From positions 1-24,318 of the forward strand of contig DKEX01000082.1 in NCBI GenBank assembly GCA_002452295.1: a stretch of 24,318 nucleotides of DNA. Direction: 5' to 3'. Below are positions 1-7,034 of the stretch, one piece after another. Position 1 is the first letter of the stretch, and the number at the start of each line of letters is the position of its first letter. The DNA is from Firmicutes bacterium UBA6811 (GTDB lineage Bacteria; Bacillota; SHA-98; UBA4971). The translations under genes were made by a program, and so were the position numbers. The notes under the pieces are model-generated. The model had not been told where the DNA came from. It saw only the letters and a program-made list of their open reading frames with translations, and made no database searches.

Positions 1-10
1 TCACTGTTTA

Positions 11-92
11 GTTTTCAAGGAGCAAAAGTGACTTCAGCAGAGAGTGACCTCTGCCGCTCTATGATACTACCACGGCCCGGAGCCCCTGTCAA
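11..92 (-). promoter_or_regulatory. Probable rRNA operon promoter and leader (boxA), reading out of the window
   Basis: On the minus strand there is a -35 TTGACA at 92-87, a 17-base spacer and a -10 TAGTAT at 69-64. Downstream is a small hairpin (GCAGAG at 37-42 pairing with CTCTGC at 49-54) and then a boxA-like element TGCTCCTTGAAAAC at 24-11. Hairpin plus boxA plus TTGAAAACTAAACA is typical of Bacillota rRNA leaders, where boxA recruits the Nus antitermination complex. In B. subtilis an rRNA operon (rrnO) follows gyrA in the same direction, which fits. The rRNA itself lies beyond position 1, so this is inferred. The -35 overlaps the stop codon of the metallopeptidase gene. Confidence 0.7.
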
Positions 93-1360
93 GGCCTACC
101 CGCAATTATGTCGTAACATCTTCTTAACAGCGCCTTTGCATTCGACCAGCTAGATGCGACTGCGCCGCTTTCAGGCAACCACGGGCCGCCGGCCACAACC
201 GAGGCGCTCCTGGCCTGGCCGCTCCTCGCGCCACCGGCGCGTCTTGCCTGCCCGACGATGAACTCCCGCACTGCCGCCGCCAGCGCAGGATCGCTTCTTG
301 GATCATTATATGCCGTCCCATACGGCTCCCGTGCCGCGGCAGCCCGGCCGAACAGCACTCTCACATCCTCTGCGAAAGCCTCCTCGGGCGATGTGGCCCA
401 CGCAGAGGTGTTGACCTTCCCGTCGCTGGTCCACCGGGGGATGCCCCGCAGCCTCATATAGCGGTCCCAGGCTTCAGGGTTATCCCTGTATGTCGCCCCC
501 ATGGTTGCCAACTGTATGTGGTGACCCAGTTCGTGCGCCACCGTCACAGGGACCTGGTTTGCGATGACCTTCCGCCCTGCGGCCACGGCTCCAACAAGCG
601 TGTAGCCGTCTGCCCCGAGGCCGCTGACATCGCCCATGGAGAAGGGCAGCAAGTAAACCCGGTATCCCTCAAACGCGCCGCGCGGCAGGTCCATCGCCCG
701 CAGGGTGTCCACGACCTCGTCCACCCGGGGTAGCCTGGCGGGGTTCGCCTCATAGAGCGGCGTGCCGTCGTTCAGGCGGTAGAGGGCGTCTTTCCCAGGA
801 ATGGTGGCCCGACACGTCCGCATGGCCACGAGCGCCTCGCGCGCCCGGAGCGCGGCGCTGAGCACGTGAAGCCAGCCTGTAGTCCGGGTATCGTATACCG
901 AGAACCCGAGCTCCGGGTCGTGGAACGACGGGTTTTCGTCAAGCTGCGCGATGAGCACCCGCAGGCGCGCGATCTCGCATCGGGCCTCGCGGCTGGCGGC
1001 ATCGCCGCCGTCCCGATCGCATGTCCGCCGGGCCAGGGCGCCGAGGTGCTCGACATCACGCTCGAACCATCCCACAAAGTCGGGCTCCCTCCCGATAGCG
1101 GGGTCCGCCACAGGGCTCTCGGGCGCCACCATCGTCGAAGACTCCGCTGCTGGTGCTCGGCGGCCACCTGTGCTTGCGTCGCCACCTGGCGCGAGAATCC
1201 CGGCCACAGGAATGACGGCCCGTCCGGGCCAGGCCCCCACGGCAGACACGGTCGCCAAGGCGAGTAGCACGAGACAGGCACCCAGAACGGCAGGCGCCCC
1301 CTTCCAGCAAGTATGGTGAGTGTTGTGCCCGGCCCCCCACGTTCGCCTGGACACGAGCAT
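89..1360 (-). CDS. Exported HExxH zinc metallopeptidase-like protein
   Basis: Predicted 423-residue protein. An N-terminal hydrophobic segment (about residues 22-44) follows basic and polar residues and looks like an uncleaved signal anchor or signal peptide, so the bulk should be outside the cytoplasm. HELGHH at residues 276-281 gives the HExxH zinc signature. SPEEAFAED at 324-332, about 45 residues later, offers a glutamate as third ligand, as in gluzincins. The region before (about 90-270) matches no family I can name, and the C-terminal 50 residues are low in complexity. The start is uncertain: AGGAGG lies only 3 bases from the ATG at 1360 but 9 bases from the GTG at 1354, which may be the true start. 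A promoter at 1423-1395 serves it. Substrate unknown; peptidase activity is inferred from the motif alone. Confidence 0.75.
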   Translation of the reverse strand: MLVSRRTWGAGHNTHHTCWKGAPAVLGACLVLLALATVSAVGAWPGRAVIPVAGILAPGGDASTGGRRAPAAESSTMVAPESPVADPAIGREPDFVGWFERDVEHLGALARRTCDRDGGDAASREARCEIARLRVLIAQLDENPSFHDPELGFSVYDTRTTGWLHVLSAALRAREALVAMRTCRATIPGKDALYRLNDGTPLYEANPARLPRVDEVVDTLRAMDLPRGAFEGYRVYLLPFSMGDVSGLGADGYTLVGAVAAGRKVIANQVPVTVAHELGHHIQLATMGATYRDNPEAWDRYMRLRGIPRWTSDGKVNTSAWATSPEEAFAEDVRVLFGRAAAAREPYGTAYNDPRSDPALAAAVREFIVGQARRAGGARSGQARSASVVAGGPWLPESGAVASSWSNAKALLRRCYDIIAGRP

Positions 1361-1394
1361 GTTCCTCCTCTCCCACGTGAAGTGGAACGCGACA

Positions 1395-1423
1395 ATGATA
1401 GCATGTGGGCGACATTATGTAAA
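1395..1423 (-). promoter_or_regulatory. Promoter of the metallopeptidase gene
   Basis: The minus strand shows TTTACA (1423-1418), a 17-base spacer and TATCAT (1400-1395), a good sigma-A type match. It lies about 35 bases upstream of the start region of the leftward metallopeptidase gene. Confidence 0.6.
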
Positions 1424-1667
1424 CTACTCTCGCCACACGGCACCGCCGACACTGACTTCGGGACACGGGGGCGGCGGCTTCTACTGCTGCGCACTCGTTG
1501 GCGTCTCCTTTGAAAATGTGCTGAGCATTTTCATCCTTGCGATGGCGCTGGCCGCAGGCCGGCAGGGGCAACTACTGGCAGAACCCCGAGCGTCGCCTGC
1601 GCGCGGCTGGACACGGCGCATTATCCCGTGATACCTGGCAGATAATATTCGCTGAGGAGGTGATCAC
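1424..1667. other. Divergent intergenic region with a perfect inverted repeat
   Basis: This is the rest of the roughly 300-base gap between the leftward metallopeptidase gene and the rightward DUF4363-like gene. It holds one clear structure: GAAAATG (1512-1518) and CATTTTC (1526-1532), a perfect 7-bp inverted repeat around a 7-base centre. It is unusually AT-rich for this region. It could be an operator or a small hairpin. I see no convincing promoter for the rightward gene and no conserved reading frame. Confidence 0.4.
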
Positions 1668-2255
1668 GTGGACGACCGTCTATCTCCAGATGACCGAGCA
1701 GGTGGGAATGGCGGTGGACAGGGTTTTGCAGCCGGCGGCGGAAGTGACAACAACGCCGGCAGGGGCGGCAACAGCCGGGGCGGCCGGGTGAACACCAGCG
1801 CCTGGATAATCGGTGCGCTTGTGGTCATCATCGCCGTATTCGCGGGGCTCAGGTATGCGAGGGTTCCGGCGCCGCCGCGTCCCGCGCCGACGAGGCCTGC
1901 GCCAACCAAGCCCGCACCCGCGCCGCCAACTCGCCCGGCACCGACAGCCCCGGCAGCAACCACGACCGATCTCGAACGCGACCTGACCAGGGTCGAAGAG
2001 GCCGTGAGGCGCAAGGACTGGGCCGCTGCGGACAGAGAATCCGCGAAGCTGCGCACCACCTGGGAATCGCTTCGTCCCCGTGTGACCAGCACGAACACGA
2101 CAAAGGACGTCTCGACGTTTGATGCGCGCGTGGACAAGCTCAGAGCGGACATCAAGGCGAAGAACGAGGCCGGTGCCAAGGCGGATGTAACTGAGCTGAA
2201 GTCTATAGCACGGAGATTCAAGATCGCCCCGACCCGGGGACCTACTTCGGGATAG
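1668..2255 (+). CDS. Membrane-anchored DUF4363-like protein
   Basis: 195 residues. The N-terminal 40 residues are Gly/Asn-rich. A single transmembrane segment (about 45-63, rich in I, V, A) is followed by a Pro-rich linker with repeated RPAPT/KPAP units (67-97), then a helical C-terminal domain (about 100-185). That domain resembles DUF4363: repeated acidic/basic helices, a KDWAAA motif near 116-121 and paired Trp/Leu positions. The layout suggests an anchored protein with its helical domain held away from the membrane; topology is not provable here. Function is unknown. The GTG start is well supported: AGGAGGTGATC at 1655-1665 is fully complementary to the 16S rRNA 3' tail. It is the only rightward gene in the left half of the window, and it converges on rtcB. 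Confidence 0.75.
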   Translation: MDDRLSPDDRAGGNGGGQGFAAGGGSDNNAGRGGNSRGGRVNTSAWIIGALVVIIAVFAGLRYARVPAPPRPAPTRPAPTKPAPAPPTRPAPTAPAATTTDLERDLTRVEEAVRRKDWAAADRESAKLRTTWESLRPRVTSTNTTKDVSTFDARVDKLRADIKAKNEAGAKADVTELKSIARRFKIAPTRGPTSG

Positions 2256-2274
2256 CAAGGTCAGGATCTGGCGG

Positions 2275-2293
2275 CCGTCGCCTGAGGCGACGG
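2275..2293. repeat. Perfect 8-bp hairpin after the DUF4363-like gene
   Basis: CCGTCGCC (2275-2282) and GGCGACGG (2286-2293) flank a TGA loop, 20 bases past the stop codon. The stem is strong but no T-run follows, so it may be a weak or T-less terminator or a transcript-stabilising hairpin. Confidence 0.45.
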
Positions 2294-2343
2294 GACCACG
2301 CAGTACCGAGGCTGTAGCTGGGCTATCCGACCTCGGCAGCGAG

Positions 2344-2389
2344 CGCCGGCACCTCCACTACGGACGGACGCAGTGTCAGGGTGCCGGCG
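2344..2389. terminator. Inverted repeat between convergent genes, possible bidirectional terminator
   Basis: CGCCGGCACC (2344-2353) and GGTGCCGGCG (2380-2389) form a perfect 10-bp stem with a 26-base loop between the 3' ends of the rightward DUF4363-like gene and leftward rtcB. No clean T-run is present on either side, so terminator function is tentative. Confidence 0.4.
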
Positions 2390-2436
2390 TTCCTGTTCGT
2401 TCCAGAATGGCACCAGCCGATGCCCCGTGCGGGCGA

Positions 2437-3894
2437 CTACCCCTTTATGACTCCGATCGGCCTCATTCGTGCCACCTTGCGTGATATCCCTGCCCCGTGG
2501 CACACGTGGACGACCTCGTTGACGTCCTTGTAGGCCTCGGGGGTCTCCTCGGCAAGCGAGGCTTTCCTGGCCGCCTTCGCAATGATGCCGCGCTCTCTCA
2601 GCTCCGCCTGGAGCGCGGCGCCGCTCACAGACTTCTTCGCAGCGGCCCTGCTCATCACCCGGCCGGCCCCGTGGCAGGTTGAGCCGAAGGTCTCCTGCAT
2701 CGCCATCTCCGTCCCCACAAGCAGGTAAGAGTTCCGGCCCATATCCCCCGGCACCAGCACCGGTTGGCCGATGTCGCGCAAGTCTTCCGGCACGTCGGGG
2801 TGGCCGGGCGGAAACGCGCGGGTCGCGCCCTTGCGGTGTACGCACACCCGCCTCCGTTTTCCGTCCACCACGTGGTCCTCGATCTTTGCGATATTATGCG
2901 CCACGTCGTAGATGAGCTCCATGCCAAGGTCCTCCGGCGACCGCCCGAACACCCTGGCAAACGCCTGGCGCGTCCAGTGCATGATGCACTGGCGGTTCGC
3001 CCATGCGTAGTTCGCCGCGCACGCCATGGCGGCAAAGTAGTCCTGCCCCTCGGGAGAGCTCAGCGGGGCGCAGGCGAGCTGCCTGTCAGGGATGGTGATG
3101 CCGTACCGCCTTACGGCATGCTCCATTGTGGCGAGGTGGTCCGTGCAGACCTGGTGGCCCAGGCCCCGCGACCCGCAGTGGATCATCACCACGACCTGGC
3201 CCGGGGCGAGAGCGAACCTCTCGGCCACCTTGCTGTCGAACACCTCCTCGACCACCTGCACCTCGAGGAAGTGATTGCCCGAGCCAAGCGTGCCGAGCTG
3301 AGGCATGCCGCGCTTTATCGCCCTGTCGCTCACCTTGCCCGCCCGCGCCCCTTTCATGATGCCGCGCTCCTCGGTGTGGTCAAGGTCACAGGGCCAGCCG
3401 TACCCGTTTTCCACGGCCCACAGCGCGCCCTTCTCCAGGACCTCCGCGGTGTCGCTCTTGCCGAGCCTGATCACCCCGGTCGAGCCCACGCCCGACGGGA
3501 TGTCGCGGAAAAGCTGGCTCACGAGTTGCTCGAGGCGCGGGCGGACGTCCTCCTCGAGGAGATCTGTTCGAAGCATCCTCACTCCGCAGTTGATGTCGAA
3601 GCCGACACCACCCGGCGAGATCACGCCCTCGTCAGCCAGGGTCGCGCCCACGCCCCCTATGGCAAACCCGTAACCCCAGTGAATGTCGGGCATGGCAAGG
3701 GACATGCCCACCATGCCCGGGAGGAAGGCGGCGTTGGCCACCTGCTCGGGGGCCTGGTCGCCCCGGATGTGGTTGATGTGACGCTCGTCCGCATAGATCA
3801 TGCCCGGCACTTTCATGCCGGCTTTGTATGTCACCGGGATGCGCCAGCGAAACTCGTCCACTCGCTCAAGAGGCCCTTTCCATCCGTTGCTCAC
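2437..3894 (-). CDS. rtcB: RtcB RNA-splicing ligase
   Basis: 485 residues, the usual family length. RtcB joins RNA 2',3'-cyclic phosphate or 3'-phosphate ends to 5'-hydroxyl ends, using GTP and Mn2+ through a GMP-histidine intermediate. The active-site residues all appear: D100 and C103 in FDINCGVRM, H208 in GSGNHFLEV, H239 in HCGSRG, H333 in DVAHN, the guanylylated H408 in STCHGAGR, and the terminal lysine K484 in GVIKG. All are offset by a constant +4 or +5 from the Pyrococcus horikoshii enzyme, so the protein looks intact. The GTG start at 3894 has AGGAGG 9 bases upstream. It follows the archease gene by 151 bases in the same direction, a known functional pairing. Its role here (RNA repair, tRNA healing) is not shown by the sequence. 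Confidence 0.96.
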   Translation of the reverse strand: MSNGWKGPLERVDEFRWRIPVTYKAGMKVPGMIYADERHINHIRGDQAPEQVANAAFLPGMVGMSLAMPDIHWGYGFAIGGVGATLADEGVISPGGVGFDINCGVRMLRTDLLEEDVRPRLEQLVSQLFRDIPSGVGSTGVIRLGKSDTAEVLEKGALWAVENGYGWPCDLDHTEERGIMKGARAGKVSDRAIKRGMPQLGTLGSGNHFLEVQVVEEVFDSKVAERFALAPGQVVVMIHCGSRGLGHQVCTDHLATMEHAVRRYGITIPDRQLACAPLSSPEGQDYFAAMACAANYAWANRQCIMHWTRQAFARVFGRSPEDLGMELIYDVAHNIAKIEDHVVDGKRRRVCVHRKGATRAFPPGHPDVPEDLRDIGQPVLVPGDMGRNSYLLVGTEMAMQETFGSTCHGAGRVMSRAAAKKSVSGAALQAELRERGIIAKAARKASLAEETPEAYKDVNEVVHVCHGAGISRKVARMRPIGVIKG

Positions 3895-4045
3895 GACACA
3901 GCACCTCCTGAGTTCTCAAAGGAACCACATGTTACCTGGTCTCCGTCTTCGCCACACGTGGTCTGCCAATTCCGACATCTTACAGCAACACGATGCGGGA
4001 TCTTACCGGGTACCCGCCCACGCCGAGGTCCGCGCCATTCGCCTG

Positions 4046-4555
4046 CTACACGTCGAAGATGGCCTGCGCCACCCATCCGCCTCCGGGCTCGCCCGCCACA
4101 TCGCTCCGCCCGACCTTCACAAGATGGTAGCTTACGCCCTTGATCTCCAGTTCCATCTGGTGTCTCGTAGGATCAATGCGCTCACCGTGCACCACGGCCG
4201 ACACCGTCCACATCGCCGACTCGGCGTCCCCTCCGCCCGTTCCATCCGTGGCACCTGTCTCATCTATCGCAGCAGCCCGCCCGGTTATGCGCGCACCCTC
4301 GATCCTCGCCACCAGGAACCCCTCAGCATCCACCAGGTACACGAACTCAGACAGCCACGCCACCAGCAGCCCTTCCAGATCTTCGGCCCCCGCCGCAACC
4401 CGCCTTTGCTCTCTGCCGGAGATGCGCCCCGGCTCGGCCACCACCAGCGCCAACATGCCGAGGGCCATGTTGGTGAAGACCTCCTCCAGAGTCCGGCCCC
4501 TGGCTCGAAGCCCGACGTCTGCGGTGTGCTCCAGGACTTCATAAGGGCGCGACAC
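4046..4555 (-). CDS. Archease, RtcB-activating protein
   Basis: 169 residues, slightly longer than the usual roughly 140. Archease accelerates guanylylation of RtcB and allows multiple turnover. Family landmarks: EHTADVGLRARG near residues 9-20 with the metal-binding aspartate, a central LLVAWLSEFVYL helix, IKGVSYH near 138-144, and the C-terminal acidic ending VAQAIFDV. A Gly/Thr/Asp-rich insert (about residues 97-112, around TDGTGGGDAE) accounts for the extra length. The GTG start at 4555 has an AGGTGAGG ribosome site about 5 bases upstream. It lies only 21 bases after the gyrA stop, so it is probably cotranscribed with gyrA. rtcB follows it. Confidence 0.92.
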   Translation of the reverse strand: MSRPYEVLEHTADVGLRARGRTLEEVFTNMALGMLALVVAEPGRISGREQRRVAAGAEDLEGLLVAWLSEFVYLVDAEGFLVARIEGARITGRAAAIDETGATDGTGGGDAESAMWTVSAVVHGERIDPTRHQMELEIKGVSYHLVKVGRSDVAGEPGGGWVAQAIFDV

Positions 4556-4576
4556 CGCCGCCTCACCTGCCTCGCC

Positions 4577-7012
4577 TCAGCCTCCGTTCTTGCCGACCAC
4601 CTGGGCCACCGACACCACATGGTCGCCGTCTTCCAGCTTCATGACACGCACGCCCTGCGTCAACCTGCCCTGCTGGGAGATGTCGGCCGCGTTCATCCTG
4701 ATTATTATGCCTTCCGCCGAGATGATCATCAGTTCGTCGCCGCCGGTGAGCACTTTCACGTCGGCCGCCGGGCCGGTCCTGGGCGTGATCTTGAAGGTCT
4801 TTATGCCCTTGCCGCCGCGCGACTGCACTCTGTACTCCACAAGCGGAGTGCGTTTGCCGAAACCGTTTGCGGTCACCACCAGCAGGTCGCAGCCCTGCCT
4901 GACGACATCCATGCCGATGACCGAGTCGCCTTTCGCAAGCGAAATGCCCTTGACGCCGTGGGCGACCCGGCCCATCGGACGCGCCTCGTCCTCTTTGAAC
5001 CGTATCGACTGCCCTCGGGCGGTCACGATGATCAGTTCCTCTCCCCCTGAGGTCAGCTCGACGCTGACGAGGTCGTCGCCGGGCGAAAGGTCGATGGCGA
5101 TGATGCCCGACCTCCGGGCGTTGTCGTATATCGAAAGCGACGTCTTCTTGATGATTCCCTGCCTGGTGGCCATCACCAGATACTTGTCGTCCGCAAACTC
5201 CCGGATGGGTATGACCGCGCGGATGCTCTCACCAGGCGAAAGGGAGATGAGGTTCACCACCGCGGTGCCCCTCGCCTGCCGGCTGGCCTCCGGGACCTCG
5301 TACGCCTTGATCGAGTACATCTTGCCCCTGTCTGTAAAGAAGAGGATGTAGTCGTGGGTGGTCGTCACAAAGAGGTGCTCGACGAAGTCCTCCTCCTTCG
5401 TGTTCATGCCGGCCACCCCACGGCCGCCCCTCCTCTGGTTCCGGTAGGTGGTGAGAGGCAAGCGCTTGATGTAACCCTGGTGAGTCAGGGTCACCACGAT
5501 GTCCTCCTCTGCGATGAGGTCCTCGATGTCGATCTTGGTGGCCGCCGCCGTGATCTCGGTGCGCCTCGGGTCGGCGAACTCCTCCTTGATGGCGACGAGC
5601 TCTTGCTTGATGACTTCCAGCACCTTTCTCTCGTCAGCCAGGATGGCGCGGAGCTTTGCTATCAGCTTGATCACGTCAACATACTCGTCCTCGATCTTCT
5701 TTCGCTCCAGGCCGGTCAGGCGCTGCAGCCTCATATCGAGGATCGCCTGCGCCTGCTTCTCCGAGAGTTTGAACTTCTTCATGAGCCCGTGCCTGGCTAT
5801 GTCAGGTGTGCGCGACTCCCGGATCAGGGTGATGATGGCGTCGAGGTTGTCCAGGGCTATCTTCAGGCCTTCGAGGATGTGAGCCCGCTCCTCGGCCCTG
5901 GCCAGCTCAAACCTGGTGCGCCGCGTGACGACCTCTTCCTGGTGCTTGATGTAGTAGTGGAGGATCTCCTTCAGGTTCAGCACCCTTGGCTGGCCATCCA
6001 CGAGCACCAGCATGATGACGCCGAAGGTCTCCTGCATCTGGGTGTGCTTGTAAAGCTGGTTGAGCACGACATTGGGGTTGGCGTCACGCCGAAGCTCGAT
6101 GACGATGCGCATACCCTCCCTGTCGCTCTCGTCGCGCAGGTCGGTGATGCCGTCGATCTTTCTGTCCCGCACAAGCGCAGCTATACTCTCTACGAGCTTC
6201 GCCTTGTTGACCTGGTACGGAATCTCCGTGACGATTATCCTCGTCTTGCCAGCCGAGGATGTCTCGATCCTCGCCCGGGCTCTCATCTTGATGGACCCGC
6301 GGCCGGTCGTGTAGGCGTCCCGGATGCCGTCCCTGCCCATGATCAGGCCGCCCGTGGGAAAATCGGGCCCTTTTATGACCATAATGAGTTCCTTGATGGA
6401 CGCATCCGGGTTATCGATCAGCATAGTAACGCCGTCTATCACCTCGCCCAGGTTGTGGGGCGGGATGTTAGTGGCCATCCCAACAGCGATGCCCGCTGAT
6501 CCATTGACCAGGAGGTTCGGGAACCTCGCCGGGAGCACGGTGGGCTCCTTTAGCGACTCATCGAAGTTGGGCACGAAGTTCACCGTCTCCTTGTCGATGT
6601 CGGCGAGGAGCTTGAGAGCGATCTTGGCCATGCGCGCCTCGGTGTACCGCATGGCCGCCGGAGGGTCGCCGTCAACGGACCCGAAGTTCCCGTGGCCGTC
6701 TATGAGCGGATACCGGTGGGAGAAGTCCTGCGCCATCCTCACGAGGGTATCGTATATCGCGGCGTCACCGTGTGGATGGTACTTGCCCATCACCTCCCCC
6801 ACGATGGTCGCCGCCTTGCGGTGCGGCTTGTCAGGGGAGAGGCCCAGCTCTCTCATGGCGTACAGGATGCGGCGGTGTATGGGCTTGAGACCGTCTCGCA
6901 CGTCAGGAAGGGCCCGTCCCACTATAACGCTCATCGAATACAGGAGATAGGACCGCTTCATCTCGGACTCTATATCTATGGGGATCACTTTTCCGTCAGT
7001 CGGTTGAACCAA
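4577..7012 (-). CDS. gyrA: DNA gyrase subunit A
   Basis: 811 residues, full length. GyrA carries the DNA cleavage-religation tyrosine of the A2B2 gyrase that introduces negative supercoils. Visible: the winged-helix core with catalytic Y123 in AAMRYTEAR, the quinolone region KYHPHGDAAIYD (77-88), the GyrA-box QRRGGRG at 526-532, and a complete C-terminal beta-pinwheel ending near VAQVVGKNGG. Position 84 (E. coli Ser83) is alanine, while the aspartate equivalent to Asp87 is kept. The start is TTG at 7012: an AAGGAGGT site lies 9 bases upstream and the N-terminus fits. The gene follows gyrB by 22 bases, so the two are cotranscribed. Confidence 0.97.
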   Translation of the reverse strand: MVQPTDGKVIPIDIESEMKRSYLLYSMSVIVGRALPDVRDGLKPIHRRILYAMRELGLSPDKPHRKAATIVGEVMGKYHPHGDAAIYDTLVRMAQDFSHRYPLIDGHGNFGSVDGDPPAAMRYTEARMAKIALKLLADIDKETVNFVPNFDESLKEPTVLPARFPNLLVNGSAGIAVGMATNIPPHNLGEVIDGVTMLIDNPDASIKELIMVIKGPDFPTGGLIMGRDGIRDAYTTGRGSIKMRARARIETSSAGKTRIIVTEIPYQVNKAKLVESIAALVRDRKIDGITDLRDESDREGMRIVIELRRDANPNVVLNQLYKHTQMQETFGVIMLVLVDGQPRVLNLKEILHYYIKHQEEVVTRRTRFELARAEERAHILEGLKIALDNLDAIITLIRESRTPDIARHGLMKKFKLSEKQAQAILDMRLQRLTGLERKKIEDEYVDVIKLIAKLRAILADERKVLEVIKQELVAIKEEFADPRRTEITAAATKIDIEDLIAEEDIVVTLTHQGYIKRLPLTTYRNQRRGGRGVAGMNTKEEDFVEHLFVTTTHDYILFFTDRGKMYSIKAYEVPEASRQARGTAVVNLISLSPGESIRAVIPIREFADDKYLVMATRQGIIKKTSLSIYDNARRSGIIAIDLSPGDDLVSVELTSGGEELIIVTARGQSIRFKEDEARPMGRVAHGVKGISLAKGDSVIGMDVVRQGCDLLVVTANGFGKRTPLVEYRVQSRGGKGIKTFKITPRTGPAADVKVLTGGDELMIISAEGIIIRMNAADISQQGRLTQGVRVMKLEDGDHVVSVAQVVGKNGG

Positions 7013-7034
7013 GCGTCAGGACCTCCTTGCGGAG

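Noticed and set aside
1369..1384. parS-like CACGTGAA element near the metallopeptidase start
   Set aside because: Five mismatches from the parS consensus. Other CACGTG hits (about 864, 2503, 2870, 3954) are worse.
2764..4143. Long rightward open frame of 459 codons antisense to rtcB and archease
   Set aside because: It is a shadow of high GC content; the opposite strand encodes RtcB with every catalytic residue, and this frame has no family character or ribosome site.
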